53,789 bases of DNA from a virus: IMG/VR virus record IMGVR_UViG_3300028189_000018, positions 1 to 53,789 of that record. One strand, 5' to 3'. Under the pieces are notes generated by a model. It saw only the letters and a list, made by a program, of their open reading frames with translations, was not told where the DNA came from and made no database searches. The stretch's first letter is position 1, and each line of letters starts with the position of its first letter. A program made the position numbers and the translations under genes. Positions 37,548 to 48,300 of this stretch are shown here, piece after piece.

Positions 37548-37563
37548 TAAATGAATTATTAAA
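37548..37563 (-). promoter_or_regulatory. Leftward promoter motif
   Basis: Minus-strand TTAATAATTCATTTAT, 50 nt before the start at 37497. A CTCATTAACC leader follows. Confidence 0.55.
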
Positions 37564-37610
37564 ACCCCTTGTCGCTAGGGGGGAGGTAAAGAATCCCCCT
37601 ACACTGTCTA

Positions 37611-37627
37611 ATAGATAAAGGGTCACA
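37611..37627 (-). promoter_or_regulatory. Single TGTGACCCC-class element, leftward
   Basis: Minus-strand TGTGACCCTTTATCTAT lies 63 nt upstream of the previous motif and points at the same tagged gene. It would form a tandem promoter with it. No rightward partner arm is present. Confidence 0.45.
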
Positions 37628-37641
37628 AATCTGGAGTATCT

Positions 37642-38076
37642 ATGAGCTATATAACTAAAAATGAAAAGGGTCACACCTGCTTTACTGCTGGTGCAAAAGA
37701 CGATTATGAAAACGCACACAATGACATCAAAGACGCTGTTCTCATGGATATGTTAGGTGAGATGGGGTTCAACTGTGGGAAGACTAGATGGGATAGCCCT
37801 ATCTTATTTACACACATGGACTCTAGGGAGATCGTGGTCGCTATTCAATGCCCAACAAATGCTTGCGGTTGGGATAGGTGTCCTTACATAACCCCAAACC
37901 CTGGAGAGACCTTTGCTTTTGTCCACGAACAAGCATATGAAGTTCGTGTCATGGGCGAAGTAAATGGGTTTAAAACTATCCTGTATGAAGAAGATTTCCC
38001 CTCCAATATGTTGGGTGCAATGCACTGGTTTGAACTCCCGAAAAACATAAGGAAAGTTTGGGAGTCGAGCAGGTGA
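37642..38076 (+). CDS. Hypothetical protein (144 aa)
   Basis: ATG 37642 has GGAG ten bases upstream. Several cysteines (HTCFTAG, FNCGKTRW, IQCPTNACGWDRCPY) suggest a metal site. The rest is mixed alpha/beta. No family is recognised. Confidence 0.55.
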   Translation: MSYITKNEKGHTCFTAGAKDDYENAHNDIKDAVLMDMLGEMGFNCGKTRWDSPILFTHMDSREIVVAIQCPTNACGWDRCPYITPNPGETFAFVHEQAYEVRVMGEVNGFKTILYEEDFPSNMLGAMHWFELPKNIRKVWESSR

Positions 38077-38079
38077 ACA

Positions 38080-38190
38080 TTAGCGAGTGCTTTTGATAGA
38101 GAAGTAAACGATACAACAGGCCAGCAAAAACCCAAGAATGAAAACCCCTACTCCTCCATTTGAGTTTTGCTCTAGGTGCTTCCAACCCAT
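38080..38190 (-). CDS. Small single-pass membrane peptide (36 aa)
   Basis: ATG 38190 lies 7 nt after the stop of the membrane metallopeptidase gene. It encodes a short polar start and one hydrophobic segment (GVGVFILGFLLACCIVYF) with a basic end. Coupled translation with its upstream neighbour is likely. Too small to assign a role; a helper of the metallopeptidase or a lysis peptide are options. Confidence 0.45.
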   Translation of the reverse strand: MGWKHLEQNSNGGVGVFILGFLLACCIVYFSIKSTR

Positions 38191-38197
38191 ATAGTAT

Positions 38198-38578
38198 TTA
38201 AACACTCTCTCCCCCTAAAGGGTATCCTCTCCAAGCAAATCTTTGGCGATTCTCTAAGTAATCTTCGTAATCATCACACTGCCATGCTTCTTGTTCAAAT
38301 CGAATGGCGAGATATGAGTCTCTTGTAAATCCTTTACGCTTGATGATGGCGGCATATAAGAAATCAAACACATAGATGGCAAGGAAACCCACGAACAGCA
38401 ACTCAATATACTGCTGATAGTGGATTGTTTCGTGTCGTTTTGTTTTCTCTGAGATAACACCCCTTGAGAAAACTAGAGGTCCAAGTGTTATAGCAGAGAT
38501 CTCGATAGGTGCTAACTTTGAGAGCCAAACTGGTACTTTTGAGTTCTCAAAGAAAAATGGTTTTGCGTTCTTGAACAT
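38198..38578 (-). CDS. Membrane-associated HExxH metallopeptidase-like protein (126 aa)
   Basis: A zinc-site motif H49-E-T-I-H53 lies just before a hydrophobic segment (IELLFVGFLAIYVFDFLYAAI, about 58-78), and a downstream FEQEAW could give the third ligand. The layout resembles minimal membrane metalloproteases common in phages. TTAGGAG precedes the start. It may process membrane or lysis proteins; the substrate is unknown. Confidence 0.6.
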   Translation of the reverse strand: MFKNAKPFFFENSKVPVWLSKLAPIEISAITLGPLVFSRGVISEKTKRHETIHYQQYIELLFVGFLAIYVFDFLYAAIIKRKGFTRDSYLAIRFEQEAWQCDDYEDYLENRQRFAWRGYPLGGESV

Positions 38579-38688
38579 ATTTAACTCCTAAGTGCGAAGG
38601 TTAATCTTATATATATATGTATAGGTACATTTAACTTTTACAAATGGTATAGATGATCTACGCACTACCTTAAAGGAGATGAAAGATC

Positions 38689-38940
38689 ATGGGGAAACCA
38701 AAGAAGAACAAGAAGGCAGAAATCAAATCGAGGCGTAAGACTCGTAAGGCAAATCAGCGTATTGAAGATTTAAAGCGTAGGGAGAAGATGATTAAGTCAT
38801 ACCTTAAGGTTATCGCAGAGAACGCTCAGACTTTACAAAAACTCGCAGACTCAGAAGCGACTGAAGAGGGTACTCCTACTGATCTTGACGAGTCTTCTTC
38901 TTCTCAAGACGATCAAAGTATCCAATCGACTTCCGAATAG
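38689..38940 (+). CDS. Hypothetical basic/acidic helical protein (83 aa)
   Basis: AAAGGAGATGAAAG precedes the ATG. The first half is highly basic and helical (KKNKKAEIKSRRKTRKANQR), the second half acidic and Ser-rich (EEGTPTDLDESSSSQDDQS). No family is recognised. The 3' end overlaps the converging zinc-finger gene by 65 nt. Confidence 0.5.
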   Translation: MGKPKKNKKAEIKSRRKTRKANQRIEDLKRREKMIKSYLKVIAENAQTLQKLADSEATEEGTPTDLDESSSSQDDQSIQSTSE

Positions 38941-39064
38941 TATAAAGACATTTAGCACACATACCAGCACCGTCATGCCAGTTCAACCCCCATCCTTTTG
39001 TACTTTCGGGGAGTTTATGTCCACAACAAGTGCAATGCCCTGGTATACGCTTGTCCTTAGCCAT
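38876..39064 (-). CDS. Small zinc-finger protein (62 aa)
   Basis: Two C-x2-C pairs (HCTCCGHKLP and MCAKCLY) make a likely zinc ribbon in a 62-residue protein. It starts four bases after the stop-side boundary of the giant virion gene's end, so it may be read from the same leftward transcript. Function unknown. Confidence 0.55.
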   Translation of the reverse strand: MAKDKRIPGHCTCCGHKLPESTKGWGLNWHDGAGMCAKCLYTIRKSIGYFDRLEKKKTRQDQ

Positions 39065-39069
39065 GTTCT

Positions 39070-42000
39070 TTAGTTGCTAGAGTTATATGGTGCAGGGGTG
39101 ACATTTAAGTTGGAGGGCTGGCTATAAACTTTGACTAAAGGTTTACCTTTGACTCTAAACCGATCAGCCGCCGCTAACCCCTCACCATATCCAGAGGGTG
39201 AGATGTCTCCACCTAGAGTAATAGAGGGAGTACCTCCATCCACAGCATGGGTTACTACTACAAGTTGCAGTTCGCTTCCATAACTTGTAGGGTTTGATGC
39301 GTCATCCTCCTCATAACTGTTAGATACGAGCATCGCTCTCCCAACTAAGGCACTCCCTTTTAAAACAGGATGTGAAGACTCATTAAATGATGTAGCAAGG
39401 AAACTTAAAGGCCCACCCTTTACATTCCCACCTGCACTAAAGACAGAACCACCACCTCGTGAGATAGTATATTTAGTTTGTGTTGCAGGTGTTATTCCAT
39501 TGTATATCTTCCCATCATTCATCTGTAAGGTATCTCCACTCACTCCTAATGTAGCTGTGTAAGGGATACCATCGGGGCTTACAGGGACAGGGTTAGAAAT
39601 AGTGGAGAACGAACCCGCAGATGTGGATAAGTAGCTCGACCTATTACTTAGGATGTCTTCACACACAAAGTCCGAATCTCTAACAAGAGAACCAATAGGT
39701 AATCTTGAGGTCATTCCTGTTAGTGAGATTGGTGTGTTTCCATCGCCTGCGTTTATTCTTGGTGTGCTAACCTTAGAGAAATGAACACGACTCATGGTGC
39801 GAGAGTTGAGTACGGACTCAAAGTTTTCAAGAGATGGAGCTGTTACAGTCCACATTTGAAAACTTAAAGGTGATTCTCTTAGTTCTCCAAAGACTTGAAT
39901 GTCTTGTCCGTTTTTAAGATCCTTCCATTGAACTTCTAACTCAAAGATGTCTGAAGGGTTAGGTGCTTGGATAAGGATTCCAAAATAGTTCGAGTTATCC
40001 GTACCACTTTGTCTGATTTCTCCACGAGTTTGGAAGCAGTTATAACCTAATCCCTGTAGCCATAACATCGCCAATGTAACTTGTTCTTGGATCGTGTTAG
40101 TAACAATCGCAAAGGTACTAACCGATGTGTCATTCTTATAGAGAGCTAAGGTGACTTTCCCATTAACGACATCTTTTGCCTTCTCAAATAGGAATAGACT
40201 CGCCCAACCCCCTTTTAGATCAGACTCACCTTTAAAGGTAGCTGTCTTTAAAGGGATGTGGGTAAGACCATCAGCCAATAACGCAGTGGGGTCTCGATTG
40301 ATTGGGAATGAAGTATGACCGACATCAGTGATTGTTGTCGGGTAAACCACACCACCAATCTTACCCGTTCCGAGTGTCGTGTAGAAGTCCATACTTGCAA
40401 GAACTTCAACATTACGCTTATTGGTGTTTGAGAGATCTACTGGCTGTACCTTAGTTCCTAGATTAAGATCATTGAGGCTCTTTCGTCCTTGAGGTACAGT
40501 TTGATCCGAGTTGCCGTTGCCAAGAGTACCTAAAGGGTCGCCTTGGTATGGAGTACGCTTATAAGCGACTGTGATATGTGAACCAAGAGGAGGGGCAAAA
40601 GGAATGACACATGAAACAGTAGTTTTTTGTGTGGTGGTTCCATCAAGTAATGCCCCCGACCCATCGTAGTTTCTAGGTAGTACATAACGGTTGTGTGAGA
40701 TAAAACCATCAGCAAACATGAACACGACAGCTTCAACCACATAGTTGAAGCTATTAAATGTAGATGCTTCTGACCAAATATCTAGGTTGTTCTGGTCTTT
40801 TTTACCTTTCAGTCGGGTGATGTCGATAGCGTGTTCGGTGAGCATATAAGTGTGTGCGTTTTTGTAGTCGGTGTTTGATTGTCCGTTTAACCCATTAACC
40901 CATTCTTGACCTCCATTTTGTCTGATATACATAGTGAACGCAGAGGTGTCGGTTCTGAGTAGATTAGGGCAGGCATCACTTGACACATTACCTGCAACGG
41001 TCACACGATCATTTGCATGACCTCCGAGTTGGTCAGCAGAGAGGTTAGTCGCAAAAAGACCTTGTTCGTATACTCCATATACACGAACAATTCCAAAGTA
41101 TGGTGGAAGCTCAATACCATTAAGAGTAGACCCAAAATCGCTTGTGGGGACAGTTAAGGTAGTTTTCCTTGCACCGACACCCTTGATTCCATTTTGACTC
41201 GCTATGGTTGTTCTTTCGCCCCATGTTGTATTGGGTTCATCGCCTGTAAGGTACAAGACATTATTAACACCTGGATTACCTCCGTTATCAAGACCACCCA
41301 CGATTTTATAGACATCATCAGATGAAGAAGTTGTCTTGTCTATGAAGATGTGATTGAGTCCATTTCTAAACTGATCATCACCTCCCGTATAGGTGTGTAA
41401 AGGAATGTCTTGTCTTCCGAAGCGTGGCATAATAACTTCTGGTAAAATGAACGCAGAGTTTTTTCCTGCCAAGAACATGGGGTCACTATTAGCGTCATCA
41501 ACCTTTACCCCATTCTCCCAATCGGTAGGTACAAGAGGGACGGTGACTCCGTTTAGACCTAGATTGGCAGTTGTGGCTTTGTTGATAATTACAGTTTTGT
41601 TTTGGAAAGGTCGTAGGACAACAGTCTTGCTGTTTTCATCCGTAAATGCTTCAGATTCTCTGTCCGATTCTTCATTGATGATTCGACCTCCCATTTGAGT
41701 AGGTAGTGCGACCCCAATAGGTAAGTTTGAGGAGGGTAGTCTATTCCATAAAGAGACATGGTTTTTTGTAGGTAGGTCGATCTCGTTTTCTACAAGAGGT
41801 AAGTTTGAGAAATTCGCACCATGTAAAACAGACTTCGAGTTGTTAAGGAACTCGCCTGTGGAGACATCTGGTACTAAACCGATCTTATGAATGTCCTCTG
41901 CAACATTGGCAATACCTCCAGTGGTTGAGGGGTATAAGACAGAGACACCAAGTTGGAACTCACTTGTGATAGAGAGTTTCCCTAATGTCAAGATCTGGCC

Positions 42001-44460
42001 CCCTACCCCTTGGTAAAGGTGGTCTTGAGATTCTGTAATGGCGACCATAATCTCGTCATCGAGGTCAGTTATCTCTTGTGTTCTCAATTCTATATTTAGT
42101 GAAAGATTATCGGTAAGCCCCGCCAATGTCCTATCAATGTTGTCAATAGGTTTGAGTATAATCCACCCAATTTTGCTTGTTGGCATCCACAGGTCTGTGT
42201 TGTCATTAGGGGCTGTGGTGGTGTTGTCTTTGAAATAAAGGGCATCACTGTAAATAGTATCGTTGTTTAAGATGTCTATTACTTTGAATACACCGTTGTT
42301 TTGTTGGTTGGCAGGATCTCCATAGATGACAGCGTATAAACTAGAGTGATCCCCACTTGTATCGTACCCATTGTTAGTAACTAGATGTTCGAGGTCATTG
42401 ATCGCAACGGGTACATCAACATTACTCCCACCCAATCTGACAGCGACTAACTGCTCTTTAGCTGTGTCAGCTCCTATCTGCTGATCCGCAACAACATTTG
42501 ACTGATGAATCGCATTAGGTCGATACAAATAACGATAGTTTTGATCTGTCACATGGTCAGCAGTTGATGTGGTGAATGAAGAGGGTCCGAACTTTGACTT
42601 ACCAAGAACAATGAAAGGCTTTTCAAAGTTGGATGCGAGAGTAGGATGGTGTAAAGCCCCATGAGTTTCACCAAGTTCTTCAATAGTGAAAGGGGGTCGC
42701 TTTGTGGTTGTGTCTCTTATTTCTTTAGGTGCGATGAAGCGAACACCTCTGTCTTGTCCTACACTTTGATTGACACCATAGGCTAAGTTTGATTGGTTGG
42801 CATTAAGGTTTAACTTGATCCACGATCCAGATTTCATGACAAGACCATCATAAATGAACGCACTAGGGGCCAAGTCAGGTCCTACATTCCATTTGGTAGC
42901 GTTAGTTACATTGAGGTTTACTTGTGTTGTACCGTTTGCGTTTCTTGCACCTGGCAAGTTAAGATACATAGTCAATCCCATTTGAGGTACAGAAGCATCA
43001 GACCATGTGTCTCTGAACCCATTAGGCCAGTCCATGCTGTATGTTTGTGATGGGGTTTGGTTGTCGATCATCGAAACTTCTTCTATGGTCGTTCCTGCTG
43101 AGGTGTTATTTTGTTGGTTCTGTTTGTAAGCAGTTTTTAAGTTTCCGAAGAGGAGATCAGAGAGAGAGCTTTCAAGTAGAGACTGATAATCCCACTCACC
43201 GATAGTGGTAGCATGACGCATATCGAATAGATCTTCGGCATGGATCTGATCAGCATATTTACCATCAGGTCGGTTGTTAAAGAGAACAACATTTGTTCCT
43301 GCTGAGTGGTACTTAGCTTGTGTTCCACCTTCACCTCTAGCCACAATCGTAAGATTTGGGTTTGCAAATCCACTTACTCTAATGATTTCTCTGTTAAGAC
43401 CTTCACCAAGCACCAAGTATCTTTCAGAACCATAAAGGTCAGCATCATCAAGACCCGAACCAACACCATCCACAAGAGCGACAGCACCTAAAGCGGGATT
43501 TAAAGGAGTGGGGGCGTTTAAGGCAGAGGCAAGTGTTGCTTGTAGGAGAGTAATTGCGTCTGTACTCATGGTAGATGAAGGCTTACGATCCATCGCTCCA
43601 TTTTGGTTTGCATTGCCAGCGTTTACAGACGCAACATAAGCGTGGTCATTTCTTCGAGTGATTGCACAGATAGGGATACCATAAACGATGTTCTCCGCTA
43701 AGAAATCGCTCAGTGCTGTGTTTGGCACAAGAGGGTCACAAGGTTGACCAAGAGGACATCCATCACTTGTCATGTGAGCGACCCAAAGACCAGCATCTCC
43801 ATTTGCGTGTTGGTTATTGAAACTCACAGTGCTAACAGCGTCTAGTGGGCCTTTAGCTTTAACGAGGTTGCTAGACATACCCTCTAGGTGAGAATAGATG
43901 TCAATGTTATCAACTACTCTAAAGCGATACTGAACTTGTACACGCTTTGTTGTTTCAAATCCCACATTGGTGTCTACCATCTCATCTTCTAGTCCTGCAC
44001 CACTTACATTACCGTTGGAATAAACGGTTGTTGTAGTAGGTTTGATCTTAAGAAGGTCTGCATCAGCTATTGCATTGTCGGCAGAGATAATGGTCTTCCA
44101 CACCTCAAGGAAAACAAAGTCTACTCTATTGTCTTGTGTGGGTGGTGGAGAGAGGTTAATGGTAGTCTCTTCAATGTTTAAAACCAATCCATTGACCAAA
44201 GCCTTTAGGGGCTTGGATTTTAAGAAGTTTGACCATAGGGAATTAAACTCAAAGTCTCTGTCAGCAGTTCTAGGGTTCATCAGGATACCACTATGAGCAG
44301 TTGCCGAAATAGTCTTTGAGAGATTATCTGTGGCGAGTTGACCTACTAGGTTAAGCTCACTATCGAGAGGGGGTTTACCTGCTTGCCATACTACATTTGT
44401 GTATTGGCGATTGGTCGTATCTAGCGTTCTGCTAACTGTGGTCTTAAAATCATCAGCCAT
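39070..44460 (-). CDS. Large virion structural protein (1796 aa)
   Basis: The N-terminus (NRQYTNVVWQAGKPPLDSELN) has the Y-x-R/N-V-V-x-Q-x-G-x-P-x-L-D-x-(D/E)-L-N pattern seen at the start of large baseplate or fibre-type proteins of phages. The body is beta-rich, Asn/Ser/Thr/Gly-rich, and cysteine-poor, typical of extended virion proteins. A block (RVQVQYRFRVVDNIDIYSH, GLWVAHMTSDG, YGIPICAITRRNDH) is shared with the partial gene at 51315, so the two are paralogues. Probably tail fibre, baseplate or neck-appendage; which one is not clear. Confidence 0.6.
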   Translation of the reverse strand: MADDFKTTVSRTLDTTNRQYTNVVWQAGKPPLDSELNLVGQLATDNLSKTISATAHSGILMNPRTADRDFEFNSLWSNFLKSKPLKALVNGLVLNIEETTINLSPPPTQDNRVDFVFLEVWKTIISADNAIADADLLKIKPTTTTVYSNGNVSGAGLEDEMVDTNVGFETTKRVQVQYRFRVVDNIDIYSHLEGMSSNLVKAKGPLDAVSTVSFNNQHANGDAGLWVAHMTSDGCPLGQPCDPLVPNTALSDFLAENIVYGIPICAITRRNDHAYVASVNAGNANQNGAMDRKPSSTMSTDAITLLQATLASALNAPTPLNPALGAVALVDGVGSGLDDADLYGSERYLVLGEGLNREIIRVSGFANPNLTIVARGEGGTQAKYHSAGTNVVLFNNRPDGKYADQIHAEDLFDMRHATTIGEWDYQSLLESSLSDLLFGNLKTAYKQNQQNNTSAGTTIEEVSMIDNQTPSQTYSMDWPNGFRDTWSDASVPQMGLTMYLNLPGARNANGTTQVNLNVTNATKWNVGPDLAPSAFIYDGLVMKSGSWIKLNLNANQSNLAYGVNQSVGQDRGVRFIAPKEIRDTTTKRPPFTIEELGETHGALHHPTLASNFEKPFIVLGKSKFGPSSFTTSTADHVTDQNYRYLYRPNAIHQSNVVADQQIGADTAKEQLVAVRLGGSNVDVPVAINDLEHLVTNNGYDTSGDHSSLYAVIYGDPANQQNNGVFKVIDILNNDTIYSDALYFKDNTTTAPNDNTDLWMPTSKIGWIILKPIDNIDRTLAGLTDNLSLNIELRTQEITDLDDEIMVAITESQDHLYQGVGGQILTLGKLSITSEFQLGVSVLYPSTTGGIANVAEDIHKIGLVPDVSTGEFLNNSKSVLHGANFSNLPLVENEIDLPTKNHVSLWNRLPSSNLPIGVALPTQMGGRIINEESDRESEAFTDENSKTVVLRPFQNKTVIINKATTANLGLNGVTVPLVPTDWENGVKVDDANSDPMFLAGKNSAFILPEVIMPRFGRQDIPLHTYTGGDDQFRNGLNHIFIDKTTSSSDDVYKIVGGLDNGGNPGVNNVLYLTGDEPNTTWGERTTIASQNGIKGVGARKTTLTVPTSDFGSTLNGIELPPYFGIVRVYGVYEQGLFATNLSADQLGGHANDRVTVAGNVSSDACPNLLRTDTSAFTMYIRQNGGQEWVNGLNGQSNTDYKNAHTYMLTEHAIDITRLKGKKDQNNLDIWSEASTFNSFNYVVEAVVFMFADGFISHNRYVLPRNYDGSGALLDGTTTQKTTVSCVIPFAPPLGSHITVAYKRTPYQGDPLGTLGNGNSDQTVPQGRKSLNDLNLGTKVQPVDLSNTNKRNVEVLASMDFYTTLGTGKIGGVVYPTTITDVGHTSFPINRDPTALLADGLTHIPLKTATFKGESDLKGGWASLFLFEKAKDVVNGKVTLALYKNDTSVSTFAIVTNTIQEQVTLAMLWLQGLGYNCFQTRGEIRQSGTDNSNYFGILIQAPNPSDIFELEVQWKDLKNGQDIQVFGELRESPLSFQMWTVTAPSLENFESVLNSRTMSRVHFSKVSTPRINAGDGNTPISLTGMTSRLPIGSLVRDSDFVCEDILSNRSSYLSTSAGSFSTISNPVPVSPDGIPYTATLGVSGDTLQMNDGKIYNGITPATQTKYTISRGGGSVFSAGGNVKGGPLSFLATSFNESSHPVLKGSALVGRAMLVSNSYEEDDASNPTSYGSELQLVVVTHAVDGGTPSITLGGDISPSGYGEGLAAADRFRVKGKPLVKVYSQPSNLNVTPAPYNSSN

Positions 44461-44480
44461 GACTATAATCCTTTATGGTT

Positions 44481-45302
44481 TCAGTACATCAATGTGTATG
44501 AGAGTAATGTGAGGTCTGCGTCTGTGTAGTTCACAAATGCGAGTTTGATAGTGTCTACCTTTTGTGAGAATGAAAAAACCTTAAGGTTTTCTATTTCCGA
44601 GTAGTTACTCCCATCACTAGATATAAAACATCTAAGACGATTTGTGGAATCGTATTGAGTCTCAGTGTAACTCATGAATCCTTCTTGATTAGAAGTCTCT
44701 GGAGAAACAACCCCACGATCCACATCAGAAAGAGATGAGTCTTTAGTGTAAGATTTTAAGACACTGCGAAAGTACACGAAGAAATCGTTTCTGCCCAGTT
44801 GGTCATTTGTATTCCCAGAGATATCAATATCTTTTGTGATGATACATCTGTTTCCAGAAAGTGCCTTGTTTGATGTGATAGGAGCACCTTCGATATGGTT
44901 TTGTTGAGGGAATCTACCCATTACTTGAATCGTGTTAGGTTGTGTCCCGCTTTTAAAGGAGTTTTTGAAGGTATATTCTGGGTTGCTTGAAGGGTGTACA
45001 GGTAAAAACTGATTGTCAACAAAAGAGACAGACAAATTAGGGGTAACCTCAAAAGCGTTCGTGAACTCTGTATCCACTATAAAGTTGTTTGTGCTGAAAT
45101 AATCGAATGAAACGAACTTCTCTTTCATTAGCTCGTCAACTTTAGTGATCACATCTGCCCGACTAAGTGTGGCTGTAGTGAGTTTCAAGTCAAAGTGGTC
45201 TGGGAAGTCTATTACATATTTCCCTGACATAGGCATAGAGTCCGAATACTTCGGGATAACTTCAACGAGGTTATTAGTTATTCTTTCAAATATAGCTGGC
45301 AT
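44481..45302 (-). CDS. Probable virion structural protein (273 aa)
   Basis: A beta-rich protein between two giant virion genes. It has a short helical start and strands such as NFIVDTEFTNAFEVTPNLSVSFVDNQ. The C-terminus ends in a hydrophobic strand (LAFVNYTDADLTLLSYTLMY). No family is recognised. Transcribed leftward with its neighbours, with short gaps. Confidence 0.5.
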   Translation of the reverse strand: MPAIFERITNNLVEVIPKYSDSMPMSGKYVIDFPDHFDLKLTTATLSRADVITKVDELMKEKFVSFDYFSTNNFIVDTEFTNAFEVTPNLSVSFVDNQFLPVHPSSNPEYTFKNSFKSGTQPNTIQVMGRFPQQNHIEGAPITSNKALSGNRCIITKDIDISGNTNDQLGRNDFFVYFRSVLKSYTKDSSLSDVDRGVVSPETSNQEGFMSYTETQYDSTNRLRCFISSDGSNYSEIENLKVFSFSQKVDTIKLAFVNYTDADLTLLSYTLMY

Positions 45303-45307
45303 CTAAA

Positions 45308-48300
45308 TCACCCTTCCCCTTTTTTAGATAAAGAGTACTTCTCCTCATAATCGACTCCCTCATCTAATAGGTCATCATCAAAGGTATATGTTTGTTTGTT
45401 TGTTTTTATCGTACCTTCTAATGCAGTATCCCCTCTTAAATACCCTGATGCCGAAACACTATCTTGTCGATAAACCATATAATGTGATCTATCATCTTCA
45501 CTAGTTCCTGATTTGGTTGCTTTTAGCGATCCAAACAAGGACAAATCTGCAAAGTCAGGTCTGTCAACTACAAGGTCATGATCAAAGTTTGATCCATCTG
45601 GTCTAAGAACTTCAATACCCATCAGCCCTCTTCTCGACCATGTTGGAGCACGATCATCGGGTGGGAATGAATGACCTCGATAAGACTTATTAGGTGAAGG
45701 CCATATATCAAAGATAGCGTTAGTGCCACTACCATACACATTAGCGATTAAAGTGGTTTCATCCAATAAGTCATCTCGATTTACAAGAGCAAATGCATTT
45801 TCAGGGTGGACTTCATACTTAGGGAAATCGGGATTACCTAAGATAACTTTGACAAGGATAGGTGCTTCTGTGCCACCTTTACCATAAGCGAGGTCATCAG
45901 ATTTACTCGCACTAAAGAATTTGTCAGAGTTATTCACATAAATAACTTTTTCTTGCCCTAAGAAGTTATCCGAAGAAGCTATGGTGTCAGTAGATACTGT
46001 ATCATCACCTACGCTCATAAAAGCAGGTACAAAACCAACATCAAGTTCAAGGTCAAGAGCGACTAATCCTTCTTCAACAAGGAATGTTTCTTTGTATGAA
46101 ACACAACACCCTGCACCATCAAGACTTGGGTGTGTTTTGTCAGAGGTTGCACCCCCTTCACTCATCACACCGAATGTGCCGAATGGACTTCCTGCATACT
46201 GCACATAAGACTCACCGACTTCTCCGTTCATTACACCAACATCAAGCCATGTGGTTAGACCTGGTACTTTTACAAAGACTCTCATGACCCTCTTACGCAT
46301 GAGGTGTTGTTTATTGTCAATCGTATAAACTGTGCCATCTCTTCTAGCATTTGGGAACTGAGGATCGACATAAGAGATCATATCCCAATCAACACCTACT
46401 AGCCTTAACTTAATGGGTGCAAATTCATCACCCTTAACTCTCTCCCATTCCTTTGATTCTATCAAACCTTTAGGTGTAGCACTTGTGGAGAGTCGATCTT
46501 TTTCTTCTCCACTTGTAGTTGTTTCTGTCCAATCTGTATCCCAATAAGGAAGATGAAGAGAACGCTCCACACTCTTTCCAAAGTTTAGATCGAAGGCTCT
46601 CAAGTAGCCCACATCGGGAGAAACATTAGATGCCACAAAACCACCTCCAGAATAGGTGGGTTGTGCGTGTCTTAGGATAGGGTCAGTAGAAACTCCCACA
46701 CCTCCTGCATCGTCATCAAGCCAAGTTCCACTATTGCCATAGTTCCCTGCGATGTTGTTAGCTACATCTTCAACAGCCGAAAGACTTGCATTAGAGTTAG
46801 GTAGATAGAATCCCGACTCCGAATCAACAAGAGGATTGACTGTGGCTTGACCACTATTACTGAGGTCATATCCAAAAGCACTTATCGTATTTCCATCAAA
46901 GTCTTGATAAGGGTAAATCAAAACACCTCTTGGAGGCGTTCCATATTTAGCTCCCGACAAGTGATTTCTTGTCATGTTAGGGAATCCACTTACTTGTGCT
47001 TCTAACCAGTCTTGGAAAGCGAGAGGGCTTGTGATTTGTATCCTTCTCATGTGTAAACTGTTTCGTAAGTATCCTGCGTACCCATGAAAGCTATATAACC
47101 TTAAGTCAGTTGCGTTAGCTAACCAACCTTCTGGAGAAACATTTGACTCATCTCTCACAGGGAATGAAATATAGCCTCCGTTATAACCCGATCCGAAGTT
47201 AGGGATGCCTGGACCGATTAAGTTATCTCTTAACTCGGTATTCCCATTGTTTGGAGGAATTACAGTGGTGTCTTGATGATTGCCAAATTGATAGTTAAAA
47301 TCAGGGACTGCTCCCTTATCTTTGAAAAGGTGAGCAAGGCTATGTTCTATGCGGTAAGACTCGTCTAAGAAGCGTTCTTGGGTGTCTTTTCTAGGTGTGA
47401 AAAGAGAAACAAGTGGGAGTCTTGAGTTAGTAGAGACTGCTTGTAGTTGATCCGAAGCATATATACTATCATTTCCCATACCACTAACGGTGATATACCC
47501 TCTAATATCCATCGTATAGTTTCCATACTCTGGAAGTTGTCTACGACCTGTAGGTATCGCTTCAACAATAACATCACCAAACTCTCTAGTACCTGTGGCA
47601 AACCCACCAGTGTCCACCCTTACGCTTGTCGTAGGGTGAGGGTGGAGAGGGTTTGTTGTAATGGAGAATACTGCGAGTGAACTAAGAGATAGTTTCGCTA
47701 AGTGATATGTGTTCCCAACTTTAGGGTTTACAGTAGCGTGAGCCGAACCCGCTTCAATGGGAGATACCCCATGCCCTACATATTCACCATGATTATTTGT
47801 TGTAGTACCCATAAAGTCGTACAAAGAAGTTAATGCAGTAGCGTCTGTGATTTTATCTGTCAGACTTGGGCTAAAGATCAGACTCAAATCAGAAGTAGCG
47901 TTCCCACCTAAATCTCCAATAGAACTTTTAGGCTCTGTGTAGTTTATGAAGTTTGTCGGGTCTTGACCGCCTGCGGGGTTCGTGTTTGTATTCCAATCAT
48001 AAGGGATTGAAGGGTGCATTTCCACATAGTAGTCAACACCTTTGATTACGAGGAACTTTGCATCGGCATGATCCTCAAGTGTTGTTCTTGTGTGGTTTGC
48101 TTCTACAGGGCGATAAACAGGTACATATTGAGAATACTTAAAAGTTAACCCAACACCTGCGGCAGAATCATCACTGTTCTTTACCCAATCCCAACCTGTG
48201 CATAACTCTAAAGCGTAACCATTTACAACATCACCACCTATGGGTAGTAGCTCAAGTTCTTGATAAACTTTATACCCTTCTACATCATACCTATAAATAG

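Noticed and set aside
40530-42238. Several open frames of 60-100 codons inside the 1796-aa virion gene
   Set aside because: They are shadows of the long coding frame, without start signals or protein-like composition.
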